Assembly: GCA_036123135.1 (NCBI GenBank)
Contig: JAZADZ010000020.1
Location: forward strand, 1-41,024
Length of the DNA: 41,024 nt
Source of the DNA: GCA-2716065 sp036123135
Lineage (GTDB): Bacteria > Bacteroidota > Bacteroidia > Flavobacteriales_D > Parvicellaceae
Reading direction: 5' to 3'
The translations under genes were made by a program, and so were the position numbers. Under the pieces are notes generated by a model. It was not told where the DNA came from. It searched no databases and worked only from the letters and a program-made list of their open reading frames with translations. How positions within the stretch are numbered: position 1 is the stretch's first letter; the number at the start of each line of letters is the position of its first letter. Below, in pieces: positions 34,264-41,024 of the stretch.

Positions 34264-34271
34264 CAAAAATA
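34264..34271 (-). promoter_or_regulatory. Putative -7 box of the rpiB operon
   Basis: On the minus strand TATTTTTG, a perfect TAnnTTTG match, ends 22 bases before the rpiB ATG. I find no convincing -33 element at 17-23 bases. Confidence 0.4.
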
Positions 34272-34450
34272 TGCTTTAAAACATTGTTAGTTACTTTTTG
34301 CAATAGTTTTTGTATAACTCAGTTATTTATATATTCGAATTTTTTTCGTTTATCACCGCTTCATTTATTAATAAATATCAATTATTTGCTCACATATTAT
34401 GAACCGATTTTAGATGCTTTTTTTAATTAAAATATTAACTGTTAGTGTAA

Positions 34451-34458
34451 TAAATTTG
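34451..34458 (+). promoter_or_regulatory. Putative -7 box of the MORN/kinase/LytTR operon
   Basis: TAAATTTG, a perfect TAnnTTTG match, lies about 100 bases before the MORN gene start. No clear -33 element is seen. Confidence 0.35.
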
Positions 34459-34570
34459 CTTTTGTGATTTGTTTAAAACCATTAGAACAACTTAAGAAAC
34501 AGATTATTAACAAAAATATTTCTGTTGATAAAGTGTTCTTTTCTTTTTATATGTGATATTTACAAGAAAT

Positions 34571-36121
34571 ATGCCTCTTTTTTATCATCAATATCAACAT
34601 GCTAATAATAGTAATAAAAATTTATATCTAATTTATATAATATTATTTGTGTTAGTTGAAAAAAGCGTAGCCCAGCAAACTCAATTTTTTTTTGAAAATG
34701 GAATTGTTAGCAGTGAAGGAATACTAAAAGATGGGAAACCAGATGGGTATTGGAAAACTTATTATGAAAATGGCACAATAAAATCTGAAGGGAATAGAGT
34801 GAATTTTGCTTTAGACAGCACATGGATGTTTTATTTTCAAGACGGAAGAATTAACAAAAAAATAAACTATTTAAACAACAATAAAGAGGGCTTTTCCTTT
34901 ATTTTTTCCAAATCTGGAAATCTTCTTTCGAAAACAAACTTTTCTGACAATTCTAAAAATGGAGAAGAACTAATATTTTGCCCTTTTGTGAATTTGGATA
35001 GCTCTTATTTAAGTAAGAAAAACCACTACAAAAACAACGAATTAAATGGAATGTGTTATGAATATGATTCTATTGGAAACACTATTACCATTTTTAAATA
35101 TAATCTTGGAATGCTATTGACTAAAGAAAAAATAAATCGTTATGATCTAAACAATCAAAAGCACGGGATTTGGAAAACATTTCATACAAATGGGAAAGTT
35201 AAGTGGGAAGCCAATTACATTCATGGAAAGTTAAGCGGAAAGGTCAAAGAATACAATAGAAAAGGAGGAATAAAATCAATTCAATATTTCAACAACGGCT
35301 TACTTTCCGAAAAAAAGTCTCCAGTATTTTTTTCTCTTAACAAACAGATTAATCAGGACGGAACCATTGAAAAAGGAATGGTCATAAATAATAAAAAAGA
35401 AGGAACTTTCAGAACATACAATGAAAAAGGCGAATTAATTGTTTGCAATAATTATAAGAATAACATAAGACTTTCAAAAGGTCTGGTGGATTCTTTAAAT
35501 TTCAAAATAGGTGAGTGGATCTATTATTATGAGAATGGTTCAGTTAGAGCAAAAGGAAACTATAAAAAGGACATCCAAGAGGGATTTTGGGAATACTTTT
35601 TTCCAGACAAGTCTTTACAGCAACAGGGAAAATTTAAAAATGGTTTACCAGAAGGAGAATGGACCTGGTGGCACAACAATTCAGTTGTACATAGAAAAGA
35701 AACATTCAAAAAAGGTAAAGAAGAGGGTGAAATTATAGAGCAAGATTCGACAGGAAAAATTATCACCAAAGGCTTCTATACAAACGGTAGAAAAGAAGGA
35801 AGTTGGTATTATTTTGTTAATGATCATAAGGAAGAAGGTTTTTTTGTTGATGATTTAAAAGACGGTAAATGGAAATCTACTTACAGTAACGGACAAGTAC
35901 TTTTCGAAGGAAGTTTTATAAATGGAATACCAATTGATCAACACACATTCTATTACAAAAACGGAAAAATAAGAGAAACGGGAAGTTATTCAAACGGTCA
36001 AAAAGACGGAGAATGGAAAAAATACAATCAACTCGGAGAAGTTATTCTATCTATAGTATACAAGAATGGTGAAGAATATAAAATTGATGGTGTTAAGGTA
36101 AAGAAGAAAATAAAATCATGA
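34571..36121 (+). CDS. Secreted MORN-repeat protein (YwqK-type)
   Basis: A 516-residue protein from the ATG at 34571; a GTG at 34553 would add six residues. A hydrophobic segment (LYLIYIILFVLVEKSVAQ) after a 16-residue polar start looks like a signal peptide. The rest is built from about sixteen MORN-2-like repeats of roughly 22-24 residues with the pattern G-x-W-x-x-Y-x-x-N-G-x-x-x-x-x-G-x-Y-x-x-G, for example GYWKTYYENGTIKSEG, HGIWKTFHTNGKVKWEA and DGKWKSTYSNGQVLFEG. Databases name such proteins YwqK antitoxins, but nothing here suggests a toxin. Its stop overlaps the kinase start as ATGA (36118-36121), which suggests coupled translation. Confidence 0.85.
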   Translation: MPLFYHQYQHANNSNKNLYLIYIILFVLVEKSVAQQTQFFFENGIVSSEGILKDGKPDGYWKTYYENGTIKSEGNRVNFALDSTWMFYFQDGRINKKINYLNNNKEGFSFIFSKSGNLLSKTNFSDNSKNGEELIFCPFVNLDSSYLSKKNHYKNNELNGMCYEYDSIGNTITIFKYNLGMLLTKEKINRYDLNNQKHGIWKTFHTNGKVKWEANYIHGKLSGKVKEYNRKGGIKSIQYFNNGLLSEKKSPVFFSLNKQINQDGTIEKGMVINNKKEGTFRTYNEKGELIVCNNYKNNIRLSKGLVDSLNFKIGEWIYYYENGSVRAKGNYKKDIQEGFWEYFFPDKSLQQQGKFKNGLPEGEWTWWHNNSVVHRKETFKKGKEEGEIIEQDSTGKIITKGFYTNGRKEGSWYYFVNDHKEEGFFVDDLKDGKWKSTYSNGQVLFEGSFINGIPIDQHTFYYKNGKIRETGSYSNGQKDGEWKKYNQLGEVILSIVYKNGEEYKIDGVKVKKKIKS

Positions 36122-37899
36122 ATGTAGAAGAATTCTTTATCGCCTTTTACGAATCAAGGGCAAATGCCTTTTGCTTATTAGACAATCAAACCAAAATTGT
36201 TGCTTTAAACAGTGCTTTCTTTAAATTGCTTGGAGGAAAGGTTGAAAAAAAGATGTATTTAAATAAGGATTACTTTTCTACAAAAGTTCATGCATTTTCC
36301 GATGAAGAAAACATCAAAAGTGCCATTGAAAAAAATGAAAAAAATTGGTCTAAGGTCATTCATTTACAAGACCAGAAAAATAAAATCACTCCATACAGAA
36401 TTAAAATTGTTAGTATACTTTTTTCAAAAAAACAGTATCAATTAATTGAAATTGAAGAACAACAAAAAAAACAAACAGTTGATGCAATTAAAGAACTGGA
36501 AGTTGAAATTCTTCAACATTTAAAGACGCAATCTAAACTTAAACAGACCGAACAAATAACAAGAAATATTTTTGACAGTTCTCTTGATATGATAATTGCC
36601 TCTGACAAAAATGATCAAATAACAGAATTTAGTCCATCTGCGCTCAAAGTTTTCGGCTATCAAAAAGCAGACATACCTAAAATAAAATTGAAAAATTTAT
36701 ATGTTGATCAAAAACAGCATGGTTCCATAAAGGATGCAATAAATAAAAATGGATTTTTCAGAGGTGAGATATTAAACAGGAAAAAAAATGGGGAAGAATT
36801 TGTATCGTTTCTTTCTGCATCTCCAATTATCAATGAGCTTGGAGATATGATTGGTTACATGGGGGTATCAAGAGATATTTCAGAGAAAAAACAAGCCGAA
36901 ATAAAAATAATTGAAAGTGAAAAAAGATATAGAGAATTATTTATTAATCTATCAGATGCCATTATTATAGTGAATGAAAAAAACGATATAATGGAAATGA
37001 ATCCTGAGGCATGCAATTTATTTGGACTCAAATTAAATAAAGATAGAGTTATAAATCTGTACGATTTCATTGAAAAAAATGACTTAAAAAAAACAAAGCT
37101 AAAATCAAAAGAGCTAAGAGAAAAAGGAGAAATTAAAGGATTAGAAATAAATATAATTGACGCAAAATCTAGAAAAAAAACTGTAGAACTTTCTAGTAAT
37201 GCAGTTTACGAAAATGGAAAGTTCAAAGGTTCCAGAGATATCCTTAGAGATATAACAGAAAAAAAGATTACCAATGATGAATTAAGAAAATCACTCAATG
37301 AAAAAGAGGTTCTTTTGAAAGAGGTTCACCACAGAGTGAAAAATAACTTACAAGTAATATCAAGTATTTTGAATTTGCAAACCTCATACGTTGAGGATAA
37401 AAAAACATTAGAAATTCTACGAGAGAGTCAAAATAGAGTTAAATCCATGTCGTTTATTCACGAAAATCTATATCGAACGAAAGATTTTAACAAAATAGAT
37501 TTTACAGAGTACATCGAGAATTTAACCAAAAGTATGATTCATTCCTATCAATATGCTGAAAACAACATATCCCTAGTTCTTGATTTAGATCCTGTGTTTT
37601 TATCAATGGATCTTTCTATTCCTTGTGGTTTAATTATCAATGAGTTGTTGTCCAATTCCCTTAAGTATGCTTTTCCTGAAAAAACAGGAATTATTTCAAT
37701 AAGTATAAAGAAAACAAGCTTTAAGAGAATAGAAATTATTGTAGAAGACAATGGAATAGGTTATTCAAAAGGCTTAGATTCTGATAACGAAGGTTCGTTA
37801 GGGATGCTACTGGTAAGAACTTTGATCAATCAAATAGACGGAAAGATTACTCTTTTAAAACATAAGGGAACAAAATATTTAATTACTTTTGATAGATAA
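36118..37899 (+). CDS. Soluble PAS-domain sensor histidine kinase (HisKA_2 type)
   Basis: A 593-residue kinase with no membrane helix. Domains in order: a PAS-like domain (about 5-110), a coiled helix, PAS (about 142-262, FDSSLDMIIASDKNDQI), PAS (about 275-385, NLSDAIIIVNEKNDI), the HisKA_2 dimerisation domain with LLKEVHHRVKNNLQVISSIL (phospho-His at 404 or 405), and a HATPase domain with N box LIINELLSNSLKYAF near residue 505 and G1 box VEDNGIGY near 541. HisKA_2 kinases usually signal to a response regulator; the LytTR protein 61 bases downstream is the obvious partner. Confidence 0.92.
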   Translation: MNVEEFFIAFYESRANAFCLLDNQTKIVALNSAFFKLLGGKVEKKMYLNKDYFSTKVHAFSDEENIKSAIEKNEKNWSKVIHLQDQKNKITPYRIKIVSILFSKKQYQLIEIEEQQKKQTVDAIKELEVEILQHLKTQSKLKQTEQITRNIFDSSLDMIIASDKNDQITEFSPSALKVFGYQKADIPKIKLKNLYVDQKQHGSIKDAINKNGFFRGEILNRKKNGEEFVSFLSASPIINELGDMIGYMGVSRDISEKKQAEIKIIESEKRYRELFINLSDAIIIVNEKNDIMEMNPEACNLFGLKLNKDRVINLYDFIEKNDLKKTKLKSKELREKGEIKGLEINIIDAKSRKKTVELSSNAVYENGKFKGSRDILRDITEKKITNDELRKSLNEKEVLLKEVHHRVKNNLQVISSILNLQTSYVEDKKTLEILRESQNRVKSMSFIHENLYRTKDFNKIDFTEYIENLTKSMIHSYQYAENNISLVLDLDPVFLSMDLSIPCGLIINELLSNSLKYAFPEKTGIISISIKKTSFKRIEIIVEDNGIGYSKGLDSDNEGSLGMLLVRTLINQIDGKITLLKHKGTKYLITFDR

Positions 37900-37918
37900 T
37901 CATTTCTTTTTGATAGAT
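37887..37918. repeat. 11-bp direct repeat with 21-bp period before the LytTR gene
   Basis: TTTTGATAGAT occurs at 37887-37897 (over the last codons of the kinase gene) and again at 37908-37918, start-to-start 21 bases, two helical turns. LytTR regulators bind pairs of direct repeats about 21 bases apart, so this is a candidate autoregulatory operator. It does not match the AgrA-type consensus base for base. Confidence 0.5.
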
Positions 37919-37960
37919 TAATGACTTAAATTAACGTATAAATAAAATTTTTTCTAGAAA

Positions 37961-38713
37961 ATGGGAAAGGTTAATGTTTTACTTGTTGAAGATGAAAGTA
38001 TTGTTGCTAAAGACATCCAGTTGAGTCTAAAAAGACTTGGTTACAACGTCCTAGGAATAGAAAATACTGGAGAAAAAGCTATCTCATCTGCTCGAAAATT
38101 AGATCCAGATATCATTATCATGGATATAATGTTAAAGGGAAAAATCAACGGTATAGAAGCCTCTGAAAAGATTAGAAAAGAACAAAATATTCCAATAATC
38201 TATCTTACAGCATACGCAGACGAGAATACGCTTTCCAAGGCCAAAATAACAGAGCCTTATGCATATATTATAAAACCTTATAAAGAGATAGATTTACACA
38301 CCTCTATTGAAATGGCTTTGTATAAGCACAGCAAAGAATTGGAAATTCTAAAGGAAAGAGACATGCTTTACAACATTGTCGAAAATAAAGACAATACAGA
38401 ATATATTTTTGTAAAAAGTAAGTCTAGATTGATAAAATTAAATACGAACGATGTAATTTATATAGAGGCACTAAAAGATTATGTTGTTATCAATACTTCT
38501 GCTGCAAGATATACCATTCATTCAACTATGAAAGATATTCAGAAAAAAATGCCTGAGGATAAATTTTTAAGAGTTCACCGCTCGTATATAGTTAATCTAA
38601 ATAAAATAAGCGAAATAGAATCACCAAACCTCATTCTTGAGGGAAATAAAAAAATTATTCCAATAGGAGGATCTTTTCGTGAAGGATTACTTTCAAAAAT
38701 TAATTTGATTTAA
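37961..38713 (+). CDS. LytTR family response regulator
   Basis: A 250-residue two-domain regulator. The CheY-like receiver (residues about 4-122) has Glu10-Asp11, the phospho-acceptor Asp55 (IIIMDIMLKG), Thr83 and Lys105 (YIIKPYKE). The LytTR DNA-binding domain (about 145-248) shows IKLNTNDVIYIEALKDYVVI and DKFLRVHRSYIVNLNKI, typical of the family. Presumably phosphorylated by the kinase encoded just upstream. Its stop overlaps the next ATG by one base (TAATG). Confidence 0.95.
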   Translation: MGKVNVLLVEDESIVAKDIQLSLKRLGYNVLGIENTGEKAISSARKLDPDIIIMDIMLKGKINGIEASEKIRKEQNIPIIYLTAYADENTLSKAKITEPYAYIIKPYKEIDLHTSIEMALYKHSKELEILKERDMLYNIVENKDNTEYIFVKSKSRLIKLNTNDVIYIEALKDYVVINTSAARYTIHSTMKDIQKKMPEDKFLRVHRSYIVNLNKISEIESPNLILEGNKKIIPIGGSFREGLLSKINLI

Positions 38714-39513
38714 TGAAAAAAATAGGGTTGTTTGTATGTTTTATCTACCCTTTTTTATTTTTTTTTTCTCAGGATTGGAAAGTAGAAATTGCTAAAGATA
38801 ATTTTTTCACAATCGAAGAAGATTTTCCTGACTCAAAAAAAAAACACCTAAATATTGAGGTCTTCAATGCTGATAAAAATTTCACACTATCCAGAATAGG
38901 TAGCTCAAGATTTAGTGCACAATTTCCAGATGATTTTAAATTAAAGAAAGGAGATTCCGTGCTTTTATTAAACGAAAAATTTAATATTGAATTTTTTATA
39001 AATAGACATAAAGTGAGTAGTATTTCTCACTTTAATTACGTTCCCAATCCCAAGGGTTTTTTTCAACTCTCAAGCGTTACATCAAACATCAATTTTCCCA
39101 TTGCTGAAAAAGAAAAAATTATTGATCAGTTTTTTTGGGAAGACCAGCTAGGAGAAAATTATTTTGTTAGATCTCAAAGAGAAAACAAGGATTACAAATT
39201 CATTTACTTTTACCATTTCATTGCTGAAAAAGAAAATCTTAAGTTGATTAAAAAAATTTCCGACAAATCTTCTTCTGCTAGTTTATATCATAACATTGAA
39301 AGTATTCAAATAACCGATTTGAATGAGGATATGATTGCAGAAATTAGCTGTACTTATTTTATTAATGAGGCAATAAAAACGGTTCTAACAACTGAATCAA
39401 AAAAATACTATTTAAGAGCCGATAAAGAAAATAAAATTAGTTTAGGTTCAAACTTGAGAAAAGAAGGAGAGTTTAAACGATTCTTAATTCAAAAATGTAA
39501 AACAAATAATTAA
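38713..39513 (+). CDS. Secreted protein of unknown function, M949_RS01915-like
   Basis: A 266-residue protein with a signal peptide (MKKIGLFVCFIYPFLFFFSQ). The second half (FFWEDQLGENYFVRSQ, FIYFYHFIAEKENLKLIKKI, ESIQITDLNEDMIAEI, KKYYLRADK) resembles what I recall of the Bacteroidota family annotated M949_RS01915, surface polysaccharide biosynthesis-like; this is a memory-based likeness, not a search. ITDLNEDMIAEI looks like an FG-GAP or EF-hand-like D-x-N-x-D loop. Early in the gene a T10 run (38758-38767) and an A10 run (38835-38844) occur. Cotranscribed with the LytTR gene before and rsmI after (no gap). Confidence 0.55.
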   Translation: MKKIGLFVCFIYPFLFFFSQDWKVEIAKDNFFTIEEDFPDSKKKHLNIEVFNADKNFTLSRIGSSRFSAQFPDDFKLKKGDSVLLLNEKFNIEFFINRHKVSSISHFNYVPNPKGFFQLSSVTSNINFPIAEKEKIIDQFFWEDQLGENYFVRSQRENKDYKFIYFYHFIAEKENLKLIKKISDKSSSASLYHNIESIQITDLNEDMIAEISCTYFINEAIKTVLTTESKKYYLRADKENKISLGSNLRKEGEFKRFLIQKCKTNN

Positions 39514-40188
39514 ATGGCTTGTCTTTATATTGTTCCAACCCCAATTGGTAATTTGAAGGACATTACGGTTCGAGCTATTGAACTATTGAAAGAGGTAGAC
39601 TTAATTTTAGCTGAAGATACTAGAACAACAAGTCGGTTGTTAAAAGAATACGATATTTCAACTAAGTTAAAACCATATCATTTACACAATGAACATAAAC
39701 TTACTGGTTCAATAGTTGATGAAATAATAGAAAAAAACAAATCATATGCTCTTGTTAGTGACGCAGGAACACCTGGGATTAGTGACCCGGGATTTCTACT
39801 AATTAGAGAAAGTATAAAAAAGGGACTTGACGTAATAGCTCTTCCGGGTTCAACAGCATTTGTACCAGCAGTTCTACAGTCTGGTTTTCCAACTGACACT
39901 TTTATTTTCGAAGGTTTTCTTCCACACAAAAAAGGAAGACAAAAAAAAATAATAGAAATCGCACAAGAAACACGAACAGTTGTGCTTTATGAATCTCCAC
40001 ATAGATTATTAAAACTTTTAAATGAACTAGGTAAAAATATTCACCCAGAAAGAAAGGTGTCTATTTCAAGAGAGTTAACTAAAAAGTTTGAGGAAACAAC
40101 TATCGGAACTATTGAGAAGTTGTTAAAAAAATACAACCATCAAAAACCAAAAGGAGAGTTTGTTGTGGTTGTACAAGGAAAAAATTAA
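39514..40188 (+). CDS. rsmI: 16S rRNA (cytidine(1402)-2'-O)-methyltransferase
   Basis: A 224-residue SAM-dependent enzyme of the tetrapyrrole-methylase fold that methylates C1402 in the ribosomal P site. The N-terminus LYIVPTPIGNLKDITVRAIE, the AEDTRTTSRLL motif, the HNEHK segment and LVSDAGTPGISDPGFLLIRE, LPGSTAFVPAVLQSGFP, FEGFLPHKKGRQKK and YESPHRLLKLLNEL are all RsmI signatures. It begins directly after the secreted-protein stop, so it is the last gene of that transcript; a housekeeping enzyme in this position is probably only a passenger. Confidence 0.97.
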   Translation: MACLYIVPTPIGNLKDITVRAIELLKEVDLILAEDTRTTSRLLKEYDISTKLKPYHLHNEHKLTGSIVDEIIEKNKSYALVSDAGTPGISDPGFLLIRESIKKGLDVIALPGSTAFVPAVLQSGFPTDTFIFEGFLPHKKGRQKKIIEIAQETRTVVLYESPHRLLKLLNELGKNIHPERKVSISRELTKKFEETTIGTIEKLLKKYNHQKPKGEFVVVVQGKN

Positions 40189-40229
40189 AATCTATTTTGG
40201 GTTTAACAATTATAACTCGCTGATATCAG

Positions 40230-40237
40230 TAATTTTG
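40230..40237 (+). promoter_or_regulatory. Putative -7 box of leuS
   Basis: TAATTTTG, a perfect TAnnTTTG match, 17 bases before the leuS ATG. No clear -33 element at the expected distance. Read-through from rsmI is also possible. Confidence 0.4.
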
Positions 40238-40254
40238 TTTTTTCAATTTATAGT

Positions 40255-41024
40255 ATGAGTGAATACAACCCATCAGAAATAGAGAAAAAGTGGCAGCAGT
40301 TTTGGAAAGAAAACAGAACATACAGTGTCAAAGAAGACATTTCTAAACCAAAATTTTATGTCCTGGATATGTTTCCCTATCCTTCAGGTTCAGGATTACA
40401 CGTAGGGCACCCCCTTGGATACATTGCCTCAGATATATACGCAAGATACAAACGATTATTAGGCTACAATGTACTTCATCCAATGGGTTACGACTCATTC
40501 GGATTACCAGCGGAGCAGTATGCCATTCAAACCGGTCAGCATCCTGCAGTTACAACTGAAACAAACATCAAGGGTGGATATGATAAAGCAGGAAATAGAG
40601 TAACTGGTTATAGAAATCAGTTGGATAAGCTTGGTTTTTCATTTGATTGGGATAGAGACTTGAGAACATCTGATCCAAAATATTATAGATGGACGCAATG
40701 GATTTTTAAACAAATTTACAACTCATGGTACAACACAATTGAAAATAAAGCTCAATCAATAGACACACTTATTGAAGAATTTGAAAAAAGAGGAAATGCC
40801 AATGTAAAGGCCGCTACAGATTTTGAAGAGATATTTACACAGGAGAATTGGAAGGCATTCTCAAATCAAAAAAAGGAAGAGATTCTATTAAATTACAGAC
40901 TTGCTTATCTTTCTGAAACGTGGGTTAATTGGTGTCCAGAGCTTGGTACTGTTCTTGCAAACGATGAAGTAAAAGATGGTTTCTCTGAGAGAGGAGGTTA
41001 TCCCGTTGTACAAAAAAGAATGAA
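40255..41024 (+). CDS. leuS: Leucine--tRNA ligase, N-terminal part (cut by the window end)
   Basis: The frame is open from the ATG at 40255 to the last base, about 256 residues of an enzyme of roughly 900 or more. The class I start is clear: EYNPSEIEKKWQQFWKENRT, then FYVLDMFPYPSGSGLHVGHP with the HIGH variant HVGH, and NVLHPMGYDSFGLPAEQYAI. After WTQWIFKQIYNSWYN lies a Bacteroidota-type insertion (ENKAQSIDTLIEEFEKRGNA onwards) before NYRLAYLSETWVNWCPELGT. It charges tRNA-Leu. The editing and anticodon-binding domains lie outside. Confidence 0.97.
   Translation, partial: MSEYNPSEIEKKWQQFWKENRTYSVKEDISKPKFYVLDMFPYPSGSGLHVGHPLGYIASDIYARYKRLLGYNVLHPMGYDSFGLPAEQYAIQTGQHPAVTTETNIKGGYDKAGNRVTGYRNQLDKLGFSFDWDRDLRTSDPKYYRWTQWIFKQIYNSWYNTIENKAQSIDTLIEEFEKRGNANVKAATDFEEIFTQENWKAFSNQKKEEILLNYRLAYLSETWVNWCPELGTVLANDEVKDGFSERGGYPVVQKRM

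Larger units (their letters stand above)
34243..34552. other. 310-bp AT-rich divergent intergenic region
   Basis: The longest gap in the window. It holds promoter-like boxes for both sides (listed separately), a perfect 14-bp palindrome ATTTATTAATAAAT at 34363-34376, and two sites one mismatch from a DnaA box (34309-34317 and 34523-34531). No ORF or RNA gene is recognisable. I treat it as the double promoter region between rpiB and the MORN gene. Confidence 0.5.

Noticed and set aside
34243..34552. Replication origin in the AT-rich 310-bp gap, suggested by the nearby parS sites and two DnaA-like boxes.
   Set aside because: Both boxes have a mismatch to TTATNCACA, no box cluster is present, and neither dnaA nor dnaN is adjacent. 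AT-rich DNA gives such sites by chance.
34571..36121. The MORN-repeat protein as an antitoxin of a toxin-antitoxin pair.
   Set aside because: The name comes from database labelling of YwqK-like repeats. No small toxin gene is adjacent and the neighbours are signalling genes.

Overview
The window is a gene-dense, AT-rich piece of a Bacteroidota chromosome, most likely from the order Flavobacteriales. Reasons: several promoter-like boxes match the Bacteroidota primary sigma consensus TAnnTTTG; clear Shine-Dalgarno sequences are scarce; the protein families include carboxypeptidase-like/TonB-dependent receptors, HYC_CC_PP, DUF6341-like, DUF6427-like and DUF4175 proteins; and LeuS carries a Bacteroidota-type insertion. 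I see no rRNA, tRNA, insertion sequence, prophage or CRISPR array.

Layout. 1-3.3 kb: the end of a polysaccharide deacetylase, then a leftward metal-linked operon (HYC_CC_PP protein, HMA metal-binding protein, TonB-dependent receptor). 3.4-6.7 kb: purine synthesis (purD, purQ) with two small conserved membrane proteins. 6.8-11.6 kb: a second TonB-dependent receptor, an SRPBCC-like protein, galE and an outer-membrane barrel. 11.6-15.2 kb, leftward: asnS, rpoN and a PAP2-like membrane protein. 15.2-21.9 kb: a complete RND efflux operon (TetR regulator, TolC, adaptor, permease) with a candidate operator over its promoter. 21.9-23.6 kb, leftward: queD, hemF, paaD. 23.8-30.7 kb: a rightward block of DUF4175 giant, anti-sigma-like ATPase, ybeY, mnmG and a methyltransferase. 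30.8-34.2 kb, leftward: rpiB, M28 peptidase, idi and gpsA, tightly packed. 34.5-40.2 kb: a MORN-repeat secreted protein, a soluble PAS histidine kinase, a LytTR response regulator, a secreted protein and rsmI, almost without gaps. The start of leuS closes the window.

Most notable signals. (1) Two near-perfect ParB-binding parS sites flank mnmG, one touching its start codon and the other containing the start region of the next gene; this suggests an origin-proximal centromere region. (2) The MORN / histidine kinase / LytTR / secreted-protein cluster looks like a dedicated signalling module of unknown purpose. An 11-bp direct repeat with exactly 21-bp periodicity lies just before the LytTR gene, the geometry expected of LytTR operators. 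(3) A 28-bp inverted repeat overlaps the tetR -7 box. No drastically new enzyme system is evident; most genes are housekeeping.
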